From Semisulcospira habei (Eukaryota > Mollusca > Gastropoda > Semisulcospiridae), in assembly GCA_036245525.1 (NCBI GenBank), contig BTPG01000003.1, positions 193,173,021 through 193,237,020 of the forward strand: DNA of 64,000 nucleotides, read 5' to 3'. The notes beneath the pieces were generated by a model, which saw only the letters and a list, made by a program, of their open reading frames with translations, was not told where the DNA came from and ran no database searches. Both the position numbers and the translations under genes were made by a program. Shown piece by piece: positions 31,329-43,723 of the stretch; position 1 is the first letter of the stretch; every line of letters begins with the position of its first letter.

Positions 31329-34300
31329 CTGAAACAAACACAAGCACACCACTGATGAGCTGTTGGAGACGACAAACCAATCAGGCACTATCCTTGAACT
31401 AGCACGACTGGCCGATCTTTGAAAATGGGGCGCGACGGCGCACGTTTCATAGCATGTATACCCTTGCCCATTACGTCAGGTCACACCTAGCCTGAAGCCT
31501 CTGGAACCAGAGTAATAAAAGAAGGAACAAATTTGAGCTGGGTCACCCAGAGCTGTTTGTTGTGAGGCGCCAGGGACGAGCGGGCAAAACGCCACATACG
31601 GGAGTTGGTCAATGGTGATGGTACAAGGGTGACGAGCTAATCAGGAAATAACCTAACGGTGCGTAATCTACCCGTCTCCCCTGTGGCTCGTAACAACAGT
31701 CATACCCAGTGAGATGTCCTCGGGTTGACAAGAACCCTTAGGACCTTGTGCCCACAAGGTGGTGATTTGTTGGCTTGAACACATTGACTGCTTCTGACGA
31801 TACGGCTCGGCGGAAAAGACGCGTTCGCGTCTTTTCCGCCGAGCCCTATCGTCAGAAGCACTGATGCAGTCAGGAAGGGGCGAATGACGTCATGAACAGC
31901 GAGACGAAATTATATAACAAGAAGATATCTCATAACCATAAGAAAAACAGAAAGGATAAGATAAGAATAAAAATCGTACTTCCAGTGAGTCAAAGTTGGA
32001 CTGCGTTGCCAAGAGAACAGCGTGGTGAATGGTGGCGCACACATTACGTCTGGGCACGTGTACGTAGAACCCGGATTTATCCAACATGGAACGCACCGTG
32101 GCTGCAATACAAGAGAAACACCAATTTTAGCACATCGAGTCGTGCGATCCAAATTTGGGAGTTGGCCAACAAAGGCTGACCAATGCAGCAGTTATATATA
32201 AAAAAAACCCGACAAACTGTCCCATTATTTCGCCACCAAATCTGCCCTATGTGGGAAAAAGGTAGTAGGTTCGTTGTTATGAAAAGCGAGACATTCGTTG
32301 TGTTACGACAAGGATATAGGCCGTTTGCCATCGGATCGAGCAACGTTTTCTCCAGATATATATGCAAAGAAACAATTTTCTGTATCACTTAAGAACAAAT
32401 ATTATTTAGTGCTAATCGACCTAATATGGGCTATTTTTGTACATACTTAACTCCTATGATTTGTTGATTTTACTTGTACAGTCGCACAAATTTCGTGAAA
32501 AGACAAGAACAAGACATTTTCAATACCCTAATAGAACCCCGGCGGGAAACGGCCAGATTTCAATATCGAGGTAAAGCATGCAGACTTCATGTATGCGCTT
32601 GGTTGGTTAGTTCAGGGTTTAACGTTGTATTTTGTTTTTGTACTTTTTGTTAATTCCATTTTTGTAATTAGTTATTTTTTGTACATTAGTTTTTGTTAAG
32701 CGCCTAGAGCTCTAATCTGAGGTTAGGCGCTATACAAGTACTCATTATTAGATATTAGATAACGTCCACGGCACCGAAGTGATAATGGACGGCCCTGACC
32801 GGAGGGTTATGGGGGACAGGGGAATCTATTGCCTATGGAGTACGACCTGAACACTGATCAATTCAGGCGCACTGCAACTGTGCCACTTTGATTTACCAGG
32901 ACCTTTTAACGGACATGCTATAGAACAGATATAGAACAAGCCCGTCTTTTTTCCCTGGATTGCGAGTCCAGCTACCAGGGCCGGAACGGGGACTCGAACC
33001 CACGACCCGGCGATTGATTCCCTTCGCTCTCTGGCTCCGACGCTTAACCGCCTGAGCTATTTCGGACTCATATGTATGTGCCTGCGCTGTTTCAGGTTTA
33101 AATACTTGGTCAACTTACTCTTTCACGTGGAAATGGATCATTCTCATACTGGGCTAAATATATCTGGGGCACATTTAGGGTTGTAAAATCAGCCATTTCA
33201 TGAAAAAAATCCGAATCTTTACGTTTGTACAACAAAACTGACACATTGTTCGAATTTCTTGTACTGACACATTGTTCGAATGACACATTGTTCGAATTTC
33301 TTGTAAGTCAACTGGTACTGATTGATATTTGTTCTTAGTACTGATTGATATTTGTTCTTAGACTGGTATAGACAAGTGGTTCTTTGCGAAAAACACGTTG
33401 TGCGCTCGGATGTCAAACGACCTCTAGAAATGTATAATTTGTGTGCTGGAATCTCAGACGTAGCAGCATATGGATCGACCGTGATAATTCAAGGGTCGTG
33501 CCAGATTGGCTTGGCGCCATCAGGCGCCAAGCCAATCTGGCACGATCCTTGAATTATCACGGTCTATGCATCTGGTACGTATTCTTTAGGCGGCACCTCC
33601 AGAGCTTGGGAACTGTGGTCGTGCGGTTAAACGAGATAAGATAAAAACGCACAGCCCTTCGGTAACAGTTGGTTGGTTATTTCGGGGTTTAACGTTCACG
33701 GCACCGAAGTGATAATGGACAGCCCTCACGGGCGGGTTATGGGGGAGAGGGAAATCTATTGCCTATGGAGTACGACCTGAACACTGATCAATTCAGGCGC
33801 ACTGCAACTGTGCCACTTTGATTTACCAGGACCTTTCAACGGACATGCTATGGAACAAGCCCGTCTTTTTTTCCCCTGGACTGCGAGCCCAGCTACCGGG
33901 GCCGGGACGGGGACTCGAACCCACGACCCGGCGATTCCCTTCGCTCTCTTGCTACGACGCTTAACCGCCTGAGCTATTTTGGACTCTATCCTTCCTTCGG
34001 TAACATTTCACCCGCCGTTTAAATCGTGCACCCCATCCTTCAAGCTCTTACTAATGGATACGGAGTGCACCGGACCTGTCCTTTAACCTTTATCATTTGG
34101 AATACACCAGTGTGTGAAATACGTTTGACTAAAATAGTTCAAGGGTAGTGCCAGAATAGCTTGGCGCCTCTAGGCGCCAAGCTATTCTGGCACCACCCTT
34201 GAACTAAAGCCATTGGTCTATATCCTTATCTATAAGTACTATAATGTAGCTTGCATATGGCAGTGTACAAATTTGAAGCTTTTAGAATCAGCATGATATG

Positions 34301-37300
34301 GGTTAAAAACAAAAGTACTTTGGTCACTTCCAAATGGATTACAGTCCCGTGGCCGTATGCAGATCACGTGGTACTTACGTTTGCATTCTCCCAGGAATAC
34401 TTCAATACCAACGTCCTTGTATTCTTGAATAATCTGGAAGACAGCAAAATAAAAGACCTTATAGCGAATTGAAAAGCCAGTGGACGCAGGTTGTGTTTTT
34501 GAAATCTTTGTTAATTCAACGCCAAAGAGACCCAGCCGTCCAAAAAACATGGACACAAAGTGGCGTCAGCAAGAAGCATAGATCCTCATGGGCCCCCGCA
34601 ACTGCGGGGGCTCATGAGGATCTATGTCTCTTGTATTTGGTTTGTGTTCAGGTTTCTTCGACACTGAAGGGGTTAATAGCGCTTACTCTATATAAAAAAG
34701 CGCTTCAGAGACAGTATATAGGGTCTACATTATATTTCCACACCTCCATCCATGGCATTCTGCCTTAAATTTCGCACAGCCAGTATGTTCATTTCTGTGA
34801 AAAGCGAGACTTTCGATGTAATACATTGAAAAATCTCAGAAAGGTTTACGCCTAAAGCCAAGCACCATGCTATGAATCCGAACCCGGGCTGCACGAAAGT
34901 GTCAGGGTATCACCCTCGATTCGCTACCGCTGATATCAGCAGGAGCGAATCGAGAGAGACCACCAGTGTGAGCTCAAGGACAATCAGACACTATCCTTGA
35001 GATCTCATCGTCAATCCATCTCCTGCGGCTAGCCTAGCCTTCAAAAATGAAAGAGTGGCTACCCACCTCTCGCAGCACCCTGGCGGTGACAGAGTCGATG
35101 TACTGAATGGTGGACCCATCAATCACGATGGCCTTGACCCCGCCGGAAGCGGAAGGAGGTAAGGGCACTTTCAAGCGTGCGCCCAGAGGTCTGGAGTGTG
35201 AGTGTCCTTCACAGGGGTCCTCAGACCACGTGCTTGCAGTTCCCAGACAGACCTATGATAAAAAACCGCAAAGGAACTTCGTCGTAATTAATGCACAGGC
35301 AAGAGGCACATATCCTCATGAGCCCTCGCATGTTGCGAGGGCTCATAAGGATCTGTTTCTTTTGCAGACAAATAGAACTTGTCAGCAACTTGTGAGCAAA
35401 AAGACTCAGTGTGGATTTCACTGATACGGATACTATCAAATGATTTCCTTCTGGATTAATCATACTCTTATAATTCTGTTTAACACCCTCATGAACAGCT
35501 GTAGCCCGGCATCAACCATCGACTGAGAGGCAAAGCGGATTCTCATGAACCTCAGCGGCCGCATGGGTTCATGTGAATTTATGCATTTTGCACACAGGAC
35601 GTCTGAGTAAAACTGCCGTTATGTCTTGGTTTGCTTTCTAACCTGTTCGTGCCTCAGGGACATGTCTGTCTCCTTGATGTTGTCGTGCAGCTGCTTAAGG
35701 TCCTTGGCGTCAAGGCCGGTGACCCCCACAAGGCTCCGCCGAAAGTGGTCCATGTTGGCGTAGTACAATGGCGCCTCGAATCGGAATATTTTGACTCCTG
35801 GCACCTCAACGGCCTGCCAAGGTAGAAGGCCAACATCTTCATATATACTGACGAGCAACTTAGAAAGGCGACATTTTTGGAATCATCGGAAACACAAGTG
35901 TTTCCGATGATTCCAAAAATATTGCCTTTCTTTTTTAAAAAAAAAGTGTTTCCGATGATTCCAAAAGTGTCGCCTTTCTTTTGCTCGTCAGTATATACGG
36001 TCATTTGCTTCGTCGTCGTGGTGTGTGAGAACAAAAGATGTCTGGCCTGTAACATGAACCTTACATGTACAGTCTAGTGCAAAATCACAGGCCAGCGTTA
36101 TGAACCATGAGGACGACAGACACTATCGACAGGAGATCGACGACTTTGTAGAGTGGTGCGATAGAAACTATCTCGAATTACATGTTAGCAAAACAAAATA
36201 GATGGTCATAGATTCAGGAAAAACAAACATCATCCCGATCTTGTTGTCATCAAGGGAACAGAAGTTGATCGTGCAGAGTCCTACAAGTATTTAGGTGTTC
36301 TTTTTGACAACGCGCTCAACTGGAAACAAAACACAAATGCTTTTGTGAAAAAACGCATACCCGTCTTTACTGTTTGCGAAAGCTCAGATCATTTAATGTA
36401 AGTACTCAGCTTTTACAGATGTTTTACTGCTCCAGTATTGTTAGCTTTCTAACCTTTGGACTGACGTGCTGGGGTGGAAATTTATGTAAAAGAGATCAAG
36501 ATCGTCTTAACAAAGTAATCCGGAAAGGGGGTGGGGTGATTGGTAGGGTCCAGGATACTTTGGACGCACTGTACAACAGACTGATTACGAACAAACTGGC
36601 TGACATTCTTCATGACAAAACTTATCCACTTCGATATAAATTTGACAGCAGACGTATCGAACGGAGTGGCAGACTTCGAGTACCCAAAAGTCGTACATCA
36701 CGTTATGCCAACCCTTTTGTCCCTCAGACCCTCTTCAACAGTAATATCAGTAGATAGTGTCTGTCAACATTCTTTAGTTCTTTAGTTCTAGCCCTTTCAG
36801 TAGTTCACTGCAACATTGCTGACACCAGAAGCACAGGGGGAATCCACCGTAAGTGTTTCTGATGCCAAGAGTGTTACAAAGGTAACAATACGTCTAGTCT
36901 GTTACAGTTTATTTCTTTAATTGGGAGTTATGGGTTATTTAATTATTTTAATGAGTGAATGATGATGCCATGTGTTGTATGGGCAGACAGCGAATTTCCC
37001 CATGAGGGATTAATAAAGTATTATTGTATTGTATTGTATTGTATTGTATTGTATTATATTGTATTGTATTGTATTGGCAGAAACCATCTCTGCCCTGCCC
37101 TGTGACGGCAAAATGACCTTTAGTTCATTTCTTGTCAAAAACAAGTAGTAAAATGAAAATCTTGCTTGTCAAAAAATGGACTGACTTACTGCTTTTTGCC
37201 TTTAAAGAGTGGATCTGCATTTACACATGTATTTAGCTGCATCTTGTGACATATCACTCTTGAACAGCTGAGGTATACCAACAGCAGCAACAACAATAAT

Positions 37301-40300
37301 AACACAACAAAACAGAGAGCGGTAAGGGGACAGTGGAGCAGGTGGGCGTCAGGAAAGACTGCACACAGGTCGTCTCCCTCGATTCGCTGCAGTTGAATCA
37401 GCGGTAGCGAGTCAGAGGAAACAACTAGTGGGGAAAGAATGCCGGTCTTCGTGATTTATCGAAATATCTCATGACCAGGCCTTCACCTTCCCAACAAACT
37501 TTTATCATGAAAGATATATTAGATAGTCATTTTCTTAAGAAAAAAAATTAAACATTACGACCAATAACCATGAAAGGTCCCCTCAAAATCAGAAAACCAG
37601 TATACGTCGTGTAAAAGGTCCCCTCAAAATCAGAAAACCAGTACACGTCGTGTAAAAGGTCCCCTCAAAATCAGAAAACCAGTATACGTCGTGTAAAAGG
37701 TCCCCTCAAAATCAGAAAACCAGTACACGTCGTGTGCTGGTTTGCTATTTTGGACCTCACCTCCAAAATCACAGACCGTCACACAGAGATGCCCTGTGGA
37801 GGCAAACGGCAGAAATGTTCAGTTTTGTGGAAAGAGAGATTTTCATTGTAATACGCTGCCACTGTCTTTTGCCTTCACAGAGCAGACATACGCTTTAACT
37901 CATTCGAGGCCAGCCGCATCCGGATGCGCGGCATAAGCCGCGCATCCGGATGCGGCTGGCCGCGAATGAGTTAACCCTTTCGCTGTAGTGTTGGTAGCGC
38001 TGCAGGAATCATCGCGACAAAACGCGCTACCGGCAGGCAAAGGGGTGAAAGTGCCCGCTCACTGAGTACCTCTTTGTGGACGTTGACGTCAGCGTACATT
38101 TCTGTTCCCTCCACGTGTCCCATCAGACACACATAAGGCCTGCACACCGAGAAGTCAAATGGTGAACTGGACTCCAGAGGGCGTCTCAATCGACTATTAA
38201 CACGTTCGTGACGTGCCGCGTTCGGATACGCGGCTTTATGCCGCGTATCCGGACGCGGCACGTCTCGAATGAGTTATAAGTACTAAATTACATGACAAGA
38301 ATGACAAAGCCTACAACGGCTCAGATTAGTATGTTTAGAACGTTCCGCAAACAAGCCTGTCCTTGGGCCATATTTGAGGTCTTAACAGGGTCTTTTGTTA
38401 TTTCGGCTGTAAAGGGGTTAAGAGGAGACCTGATGAGGACAGAGCTGCCCTGTGAAAACAGTAAGTCTATTTCATGTGAAAAGCAAAGTTTTCATTATAT
38501 TGTGAAAAAAAAAATTCGCTTTTGACAAAACCGGGCACAAGAAAATCCCAACGGAGAAAGAAACACGCCTTCCTAAGCGTGTTTCTTTCTTCGTTTGTGA
38601 TTTTCTTTCCATTTTACACGCTTGGCAGCAGTCACCTTTTTTTTTTTTTTTTTTTGCGTGAATTTTTTTCACTGACTTTTGCCTTCACAGGGAAAGGAGC
38701 CTTTCCAACTGACCTCTGAGTTCTGAGAAGGATAGGCACAAGGTTATAGATGAGACCGACCAGCAGCCCAAGGTCCACGTCAAACAGGACAGTGCCCATA
38801 AACACCACGATCCACACAGTCTGAAACAAAACATGACCTGTGTAGTCCATTCATTCTTACCGCCTTCAGTGCCTAGAAAAAGAAAACACGATCCAACTGC
38901 AAGAGACATAGGTCCTCATGAGCCCGCGCAGTTGCGCGGGCTCATGAGGATCTATGCCTCTTGCTGATACCAGGTTGCATCAACTTGATGAGAATGTTTC
39001 TTGGACGGCGGCTGGGTTGAACTAACAGTTTCAGTTTCAGTTTATTTCAATCTCAGGCCCGCTGGGAGCATGTGAGAAATCATTAAAAAAAAAATGAGCG
39101 GCATACATAAATGTGCGCCACCTCCCACCCCCCCCCCCAAAAAAAAAAAAAAAAAAAAAAATAAAAAATAATAATAATAAAAAATAATAATAATAATTAC
39201 AAAAATGGAAAGGCAAGCAAAAAAAATGACTATAATACATATGTGATTCCGATCATTCGCCACACAACACCAATGTACATACAAAGATTTCAGAAACATA
39301 ATAAACAGAGTTGCAGGGGTTCATGAGAATCTACGCCTCTTGCTGATACCGCTTTGTATCCATGTTTCTCTGACGGCTAGGGCTCTGAAAGATTCCAGAA
39401 ACACAATCTGCGACCGGTGACTGTGACCTGGGTTAACACATTCGAGACATGCTGCGTACGGGTTAGCGGCTTTATGCCGCGTGTCCAAATGCAGCACAAC
39501 GCCAACGTGTTAAAAATATTACATGTATCCCTATTATTTTCACATGTATACGCCGGATAGTCCAAAACATTTGTCAGTGGTACAAAGAAAAATTTAAAAA
39601 AACCCACAAAACTGATGCGTCATGCTAATTAACCGCTTACCGGCCACTGGTCGCAGAGAGTGTTTCTCAAATCTTTGCTAATTATTCCTGTGGTACTGAT
39701 TCTTGCAGGAATCAAAGAGCGCTATCGACAGCTAAAGGGTAAACTCAGCGCCAAAGAACTTCATCCGGCCAAGGACCATGAACACAAAGTGGGATCAACA
39801 AGAGGCATAGATCCTCATGAGCCCGCGCAACTGCACGGGCTCATGAGGATCTGTGCCTCATGCATTTGGATTCCCGGCTTCTCGTGCGTACCGGCAGTCA
39901 AATGTTATCAAAAAAGGTATACAAATAAGTAGCACGGAAAGGTCAGGGATTTTATTTTCGGACCTATCTGAATATTTCATGACAGTAATGGCATGGTTGA
40001 CGTTAAAAAAAGACCGAAAATACACAAATGACTCACGAAGTCGATTTTCGAGACTTTCCACAGTCGATACAGATCTTTGAACTGCAGGAACAGTTTCTTC
40101 AGCGACACCACGATAATGGCTGCCAAAATACACTGCAAACAGAACAGACGAAGAGACAGATCAGCAAAGAACACGGGAAATGTTTTATTTTGTTGTTCGT
40201 TTATTTTTATTATTTTTTAACACATTTAGCCAGGACACACGACACCAAGACATGGATCGAGCATGACAGTTCAAGGGTGGTGCCAGAATAGCTTGGCGCC

Positions 40301-40560
40301 CATAGGCGCCAAACTATTCTGGCATCACTGTGACCCTTGAACTATCATGCTCGATCTGTCTCTAGAATTGTAATACTCCTTCAGGGGGCACCTACACAAT
40401 TTGGGGATTTCGGTCGTCGGGTAGAATGTGTTAAACACACTTTTCGCCGGTCAAGCTGTCCACGAATTTATCAGCCAGCTAGCCAATCAAAACGACAAAA
40501 AGTGCCAACCAACCAACCAACCAACCAACCAACCAACCAACCAACCAACCAACCAACCAA

Positions 40561-40603
<43 letters not shown>

Positions 40604-41364
40604 ACCAACCAACCAAAAAATTAAGCAAGCATGCTAGCAAACAACCAATCCACCAACTAAACATAGGCTGCAATTACTTTCATTTGAGAGCGAGCTGAAG
40701 CAGGAAGTAGCAATTAGAAAATGAATGATGGTCTGTGATTTTGAACCTTCCGGCTGTAATTAAAAGGTAAAAAAAAATCACAGACCATTATATAATCTCA
40801 GTAACTGCCTGCAGTTCGTTAACCCTTCTTCATCCTGATACACTACTGCTTCAAATAAATTTGAGTATGACAGTTCAAGGGTGGTGCCGGAATATCTTGG
40901 CGCCTGAGGCGCCAAGATATTCTGGCACCACCCTTGAACAAAAATGGTTGATCTCTCTTGTAGTCTGTAATGTAGCCTTCCTAGGACAATAAGCGAATCA
41001 AACTAAAAATCAGCCCCAGGATGTAATATGTTAAACACAACCACAGTGTAGCGTTACTTACGTTTGGAAGCGGTTTGAACAGCGGCCCGACCGCCAGAAG
41101 AACAATGAGAATGAGCAAAGCCGATACCAAGCTGGCGATCTGGAACAAACGAACAAACAAGTCTAGTTCATCATCAACACAACTCCAAATGAGCAGCATG
41201 CGTCCCACATTCAATTTTCACCAGAGGTGAAAGATAGTATGCGAGGAGGGCTGGGATGCAACTTCTTTGGGAGGTTCTACAATCTGCGGTCAATGGCAGT
41301 GAAGGGGTTAACCCGTTCGGTGACAGCTGACCCAGATTTGTATTTCTGCAATCTTCGTTAATTC

Positions 41365-41435
<71 letters not shown>

Positions 41436-43658
41436 CAATCAAGTTGTCCCAGGAACATGAATTCAAAGCGGGTCAGCAAGAGGTATAGATCCTCATGAGC
41501 CCCCGCAATTGCGGGGGCTCATGAGGATCTATATCTCTTGCAACTGGGTGGCCAGTGTTCAATTTTTATCGCCACTGAACGAGTTGAAACACTTGTGTAT
41601 CGAATGGCAGTACAAACGAGAGATCCACCTCCCACAGCTGATACACAGCCTTCGTGTCTGCATCCAAAGTTTCGAGTCAGTTTTAGGTGTGGGCGACTTA
41701 AACTTAACTGACCTGCGTTCTTCCACCGACCTCATCCTGTACGGCGGAGCGAGAGAGCGAGGCGGCGCTACAGAAACAGGAGAAGAACGACCCGATAACG
41801 TTGGTCACGCCGTGTGCAAACAGCTCCTGCACGTGATAAACGGGTAAAAGAAAAAAAAAAAACAAAAAAAAAAACAACATTATTCGATTCCTAAAAAGAC
41901 CTTATCAAAATTTCAATGAAATAGTAAGTATTTTATAATAACAATCTTTATCATAATAATGAGAACAGTGAAACATGAGTTGGCATGTTTAATGTAATTA
42001 TGAAATGCGAGGGTGTTTTCAGATATTTGGATTCTCGATAAATGTTTGACAGTATTATCACAACTAAGCTTTATGTTCTAGTGGAGCTGATAGAACCACT
42101 TCCCCTCTATCGCCACAAATTTTTTTAGTCGTTCTATCCCGGGCAGAAAATTTTGAAAGAAGTTTTTTAGAGGGAGATGACACCTTGGGAAATGGCGATT
42201 CCGAGGGTTGAGCGCGTGTTTAAAATGCTTTCAGTAAAGCATTATTTGTTCTCTCAAAATGGTCTCAAATTATCTGAAAAGCCCCACGTAGTAAACAGTT
42301 AATACATCTTTTAGGAATCTTTATTAGGAATCCGCAATAGCAAACGTTCGGCATTAGACGGATACGTACCTTGGGGCGAGCTGAACAAAGCACGATAAAC
42401 AGAGAGAACCTCAGCAGTATTGATTGTGGCACGACTGATGTGGTTCCTGTAATTTCGCAGTCAGAGAACTGACTTTTCAAAACATTTGCGCCACAGGCGC
42501 CATGCCAGTCTGGCACTTCCCAGCCTTGAATTATGATTTTCCTTCACGGAGGGGCCAGCATACAAAACACACAGGCCAGCCTGAGTATCACGTGCTCTAG
42601 TATATCGTGCTGTATGATTATATTTAACACGCACAGGTCTCTGGTCTTTGGGCCGACGTCAGCCGTAGCTGGCCCGCCGTACGGCGGGCCAGCTACGGCT
42701 GACGTCAGCCCGAGGACCAATGACTGGACTGATAAACCTGCGTTTTTCCATCTAAATATCTGATCAGGTTCTTGAAATGTCCATATGTTTATGATTTCAG
42801 TACGGCTGTGTGAGTAAGCATTTGTACTTATGGATGGTCTGTATACTTTATTGTATTCACTTAGATTATCTAGATGTAAAGCACTCTGAGCCTTTCTTGT
42901 GAGGATATTGCCCCATATAAGAGTTATGCTATTATTATTATTATTATTATAATTATATACTAATATATATTAGTCAATGTGCATTCTTCACAAGTCTATG
43001 TAAATTCAGCACTACAATAACGCGACCGCTACTAGTATGGTCCGACTATATGGCTTCCGTGTACCGCGATGTACGGAGGCTGACCTGTATCGCTGGTCTG
43101 ATGATATTACTTTAGAGGGTCTCCTGCTTGAAATCGTCTTCCCAGTGCGCAAAGGCCATCGGGCCGACGTCGGCCGCTGTTGGCCCGCGCACGGCTGTGC
43201 GCGGGCCAACGGCAGCTGACGTCGATTCTCACCTGATTGGCATCAACGACGTATCCATGTTTGTCGGCAAGGATCTTGGCGATGGCGAAAGAGAGAGCGA
43301 AAGCGGTGAAGCAGATGGCGAAAGCCTCCCCCAGCACGTCGGGCAGGAAGCGAAGAACGGTAAGGTCCATCTTTGGCAGTCTGTGAACGGTTGAATGGCA
43401 GAGTAGTTACTAATTTGCAGCTAAAATGGTTGTGATGGGAAAAGGAGATTTTTATGTTACCCCTCTTCCCACCAAAAAACCCCACAAAAAAACCCCACAA
43501 CAAAACAAACATGAACAAAAACCAAAAAACAAAACAAAATAAACAAAAAACAAACAAACAACAAACAAACAAACAAACCCAAAACAAACAAACACAAACA
43601 AAACACCACCATCAACAACAAGAACAACAAAAACAAACAAAACAAAACAAAGAAAAAG

Positions 43659-43723
<65 letters not shown>

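Noticed and set aside
33900..33993. tRNA gene on the minus strand
   Set aside because: Head of a SINE with target duplications; not a free tRNA.
41476..41541. Rho-independent terminator-like hairpins
   Set aside because: No T tract follows and the context is an animal intron.
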